This document shows positions 13,118 to 13,692 of a stretch of DNA of 13,692 nucleotides, piece after piece; position 1 is the first letter of the stretch; each line of letters opens with the position of its first letter. Source of the stretch: Rhodoferax sp. (GTDB lineage Bacteria; Pseudomonadota; Gammaproteobacteria; Burkholderiales; Burkholderiaceae_C); contig JAQTSL010000066.1 in assembly GCA_028711355.1 (NCBI GenBank), positions 1 through 13,692 of the forward strand, read 5' to 3'. The position numbers and the translations under genes were made by a program. The notes below the pieces were generated by a model. It was not told where the DNA came from and did no database searches. It was given only the letters and a program-made list of their open reading frames with translations.

Positions 13118-13692
13118 ATGCCCGCACTACTGCCCCACATCGACCCCGACGGCCTGCTTGAGTTTTCGGTGGTCTATACCGACCGCGCACTGAACCATAT
13201 GTCCAAACGCTTCCAGGGCGTCATGACCGACATCTCGCGCATCCTCAAAGAGGTCTATGCCGCCAAATCTGCTGTGCTAGTGCCCGGCAGCGGCACCTTT
13301 GGCATGGAAGCGGTAGCGCGTCAATTTGCCACTGACAAAAAAACGCTGGTGATCCGCAACGGCTGGTTCAGCTACCGCTGGACGCAGATTTTTGAGATGG
13401 GCCAGATTCCGGCTGCGCAGACCGTGTGCAAGGCGCGCAAAACCGGCGCGGGGGCCCAAGACCCGTGGGTGCCGTGCCCAGTCGATGAGGTGGTGGCCAC
13501 CATCCGCGCGCAAAAACCCGACGTGGTGTTTGCGCCGCATGTGGAAACCGCCGCCGGCATGATGCTGCCAGACGACTACCTCAAAGCAATCGCTGCGGCG
13601 GTGCATGAGGTCGGCGGCCTGTTTGTGCTGGACTGCATCGCCAGCGGCGCGATGTGGGTCGATATGCAAGCCACCGGGGTGGATGTGCTGGT
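13118..13692 (+). CDS. Class V aminotransferase (alanine-glyoxylate type), 3' partial
   Basis: The frame runs from an ATG with AGGAG seven bases ahead to the window end (191 codons visible). The start MPALLPHIDPDGLLEFSVV and the stretch NHMSKRFQGVM are typical of a proteobacterial class V, PLP-dependent aminotransferase family usually named alanine-glyoxylate or serine-pyruvate aminotransferase. GSGTFGMEA (57-65) should grip the cofactor phosphate, and Asp172 in VLDCIASG should bind the pyridine nitrogen. The Schiff-base lysine lies beyond the window. It follows the ferredoxin by 38 bases on the same strand and may be co-transcribed. The amino donor and acceptor cannot be told from this part. 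Confidence 0.85.
   Translation, partial: MPALLPHIDPDGLLEFSVVYTDRALNHMSKRFQGVMTDISRILKEVYAAKSAVLVPGSGTFGMEAVARQFATDKKTLVIRNGWFSYRWTQIFEMGQIPAAQTVCKARKTGAGAQDPWVPCPVDEVVATIRAQKPDVVFAPHVETAAGMMLPDDYLKAIAAAVHEVGGLFVLDCIASGAMWVDMQATGVDVL

Overview
The window looks like a chromosomal segment of a betaproteobacterium of the Comamonadaceae, most like Rhodoferax or Polaromonas. This rests on protein flavour, high GC, and a short intergenic repeat ending in a GCGCTAGAGGC-like core that I associate with that family; no database was searched. No RNA genes, CRISPR array, insertion sequence or replication origin were seen.

Layout, left to right. (1) 1-1998 (+): the C-terminal part of a large surface-type protein made of beta-propeller-like repeats followed by two copies of a GWNL...GFW module. 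(2) 2158-4808 (+): a compact heme operon encoding a diheme cytochrome c (DHC), the oxygen-binding monoheme cytochrome SHP, a second DHC, and a membrane cytochrome b561 fused to a third DHC domain. An almost perfect Fnr/Anr-type box (TTGAT-N4-CTCAA) lies 72 bp before the first start codon. (3) 4953-5906 (-): a YafY-type HTH/WYL regulator whose stop codon sits at the edge of a dispersed repeat. (4) 5936-6150 (-): a remnant of the 3' end of a class III CoA-transferase gene. (5) 6239-8497 (+): a periplasmic ABC-type substrate-binding protein and a membrane diguanylate cyclase, with no ATPase or permease nearby. (6) 8592-11661 (-): glutaryl-CoA dehydrogenase gcdH, a MaoC hydratase and a complete CoA-transferase, forming a glutarate-to-3-hydroxybutyryl-CoA module. 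(7) 11896-13692 (+): a divergent LysR regulator, overlapped by a 2[4Fe-4S] ferredoxin and followed by a class V aminotransferase that runs off the window.

How the parts work together. The heme operon should pass electrons from the quinol pool through b561 and the DHCs to SHP, whose physiological substrate is not settled; the Fnr-like box suggests control by low oxygen. The LysR protein probably controls the divergent glutarate operon, and the 234-bp gap between them is AT-rich and full of inverted repeats. The substrate-binding protein probably acts as the ligand sensor for the diguanylate cyclase. Homologous CoA-transferase 3' ends, in direct orientation, flank that signalling pair, and the homology stops at a short repeat element. 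This suggests the pair arrived by, or was trapped in, a duplication or insertion event.
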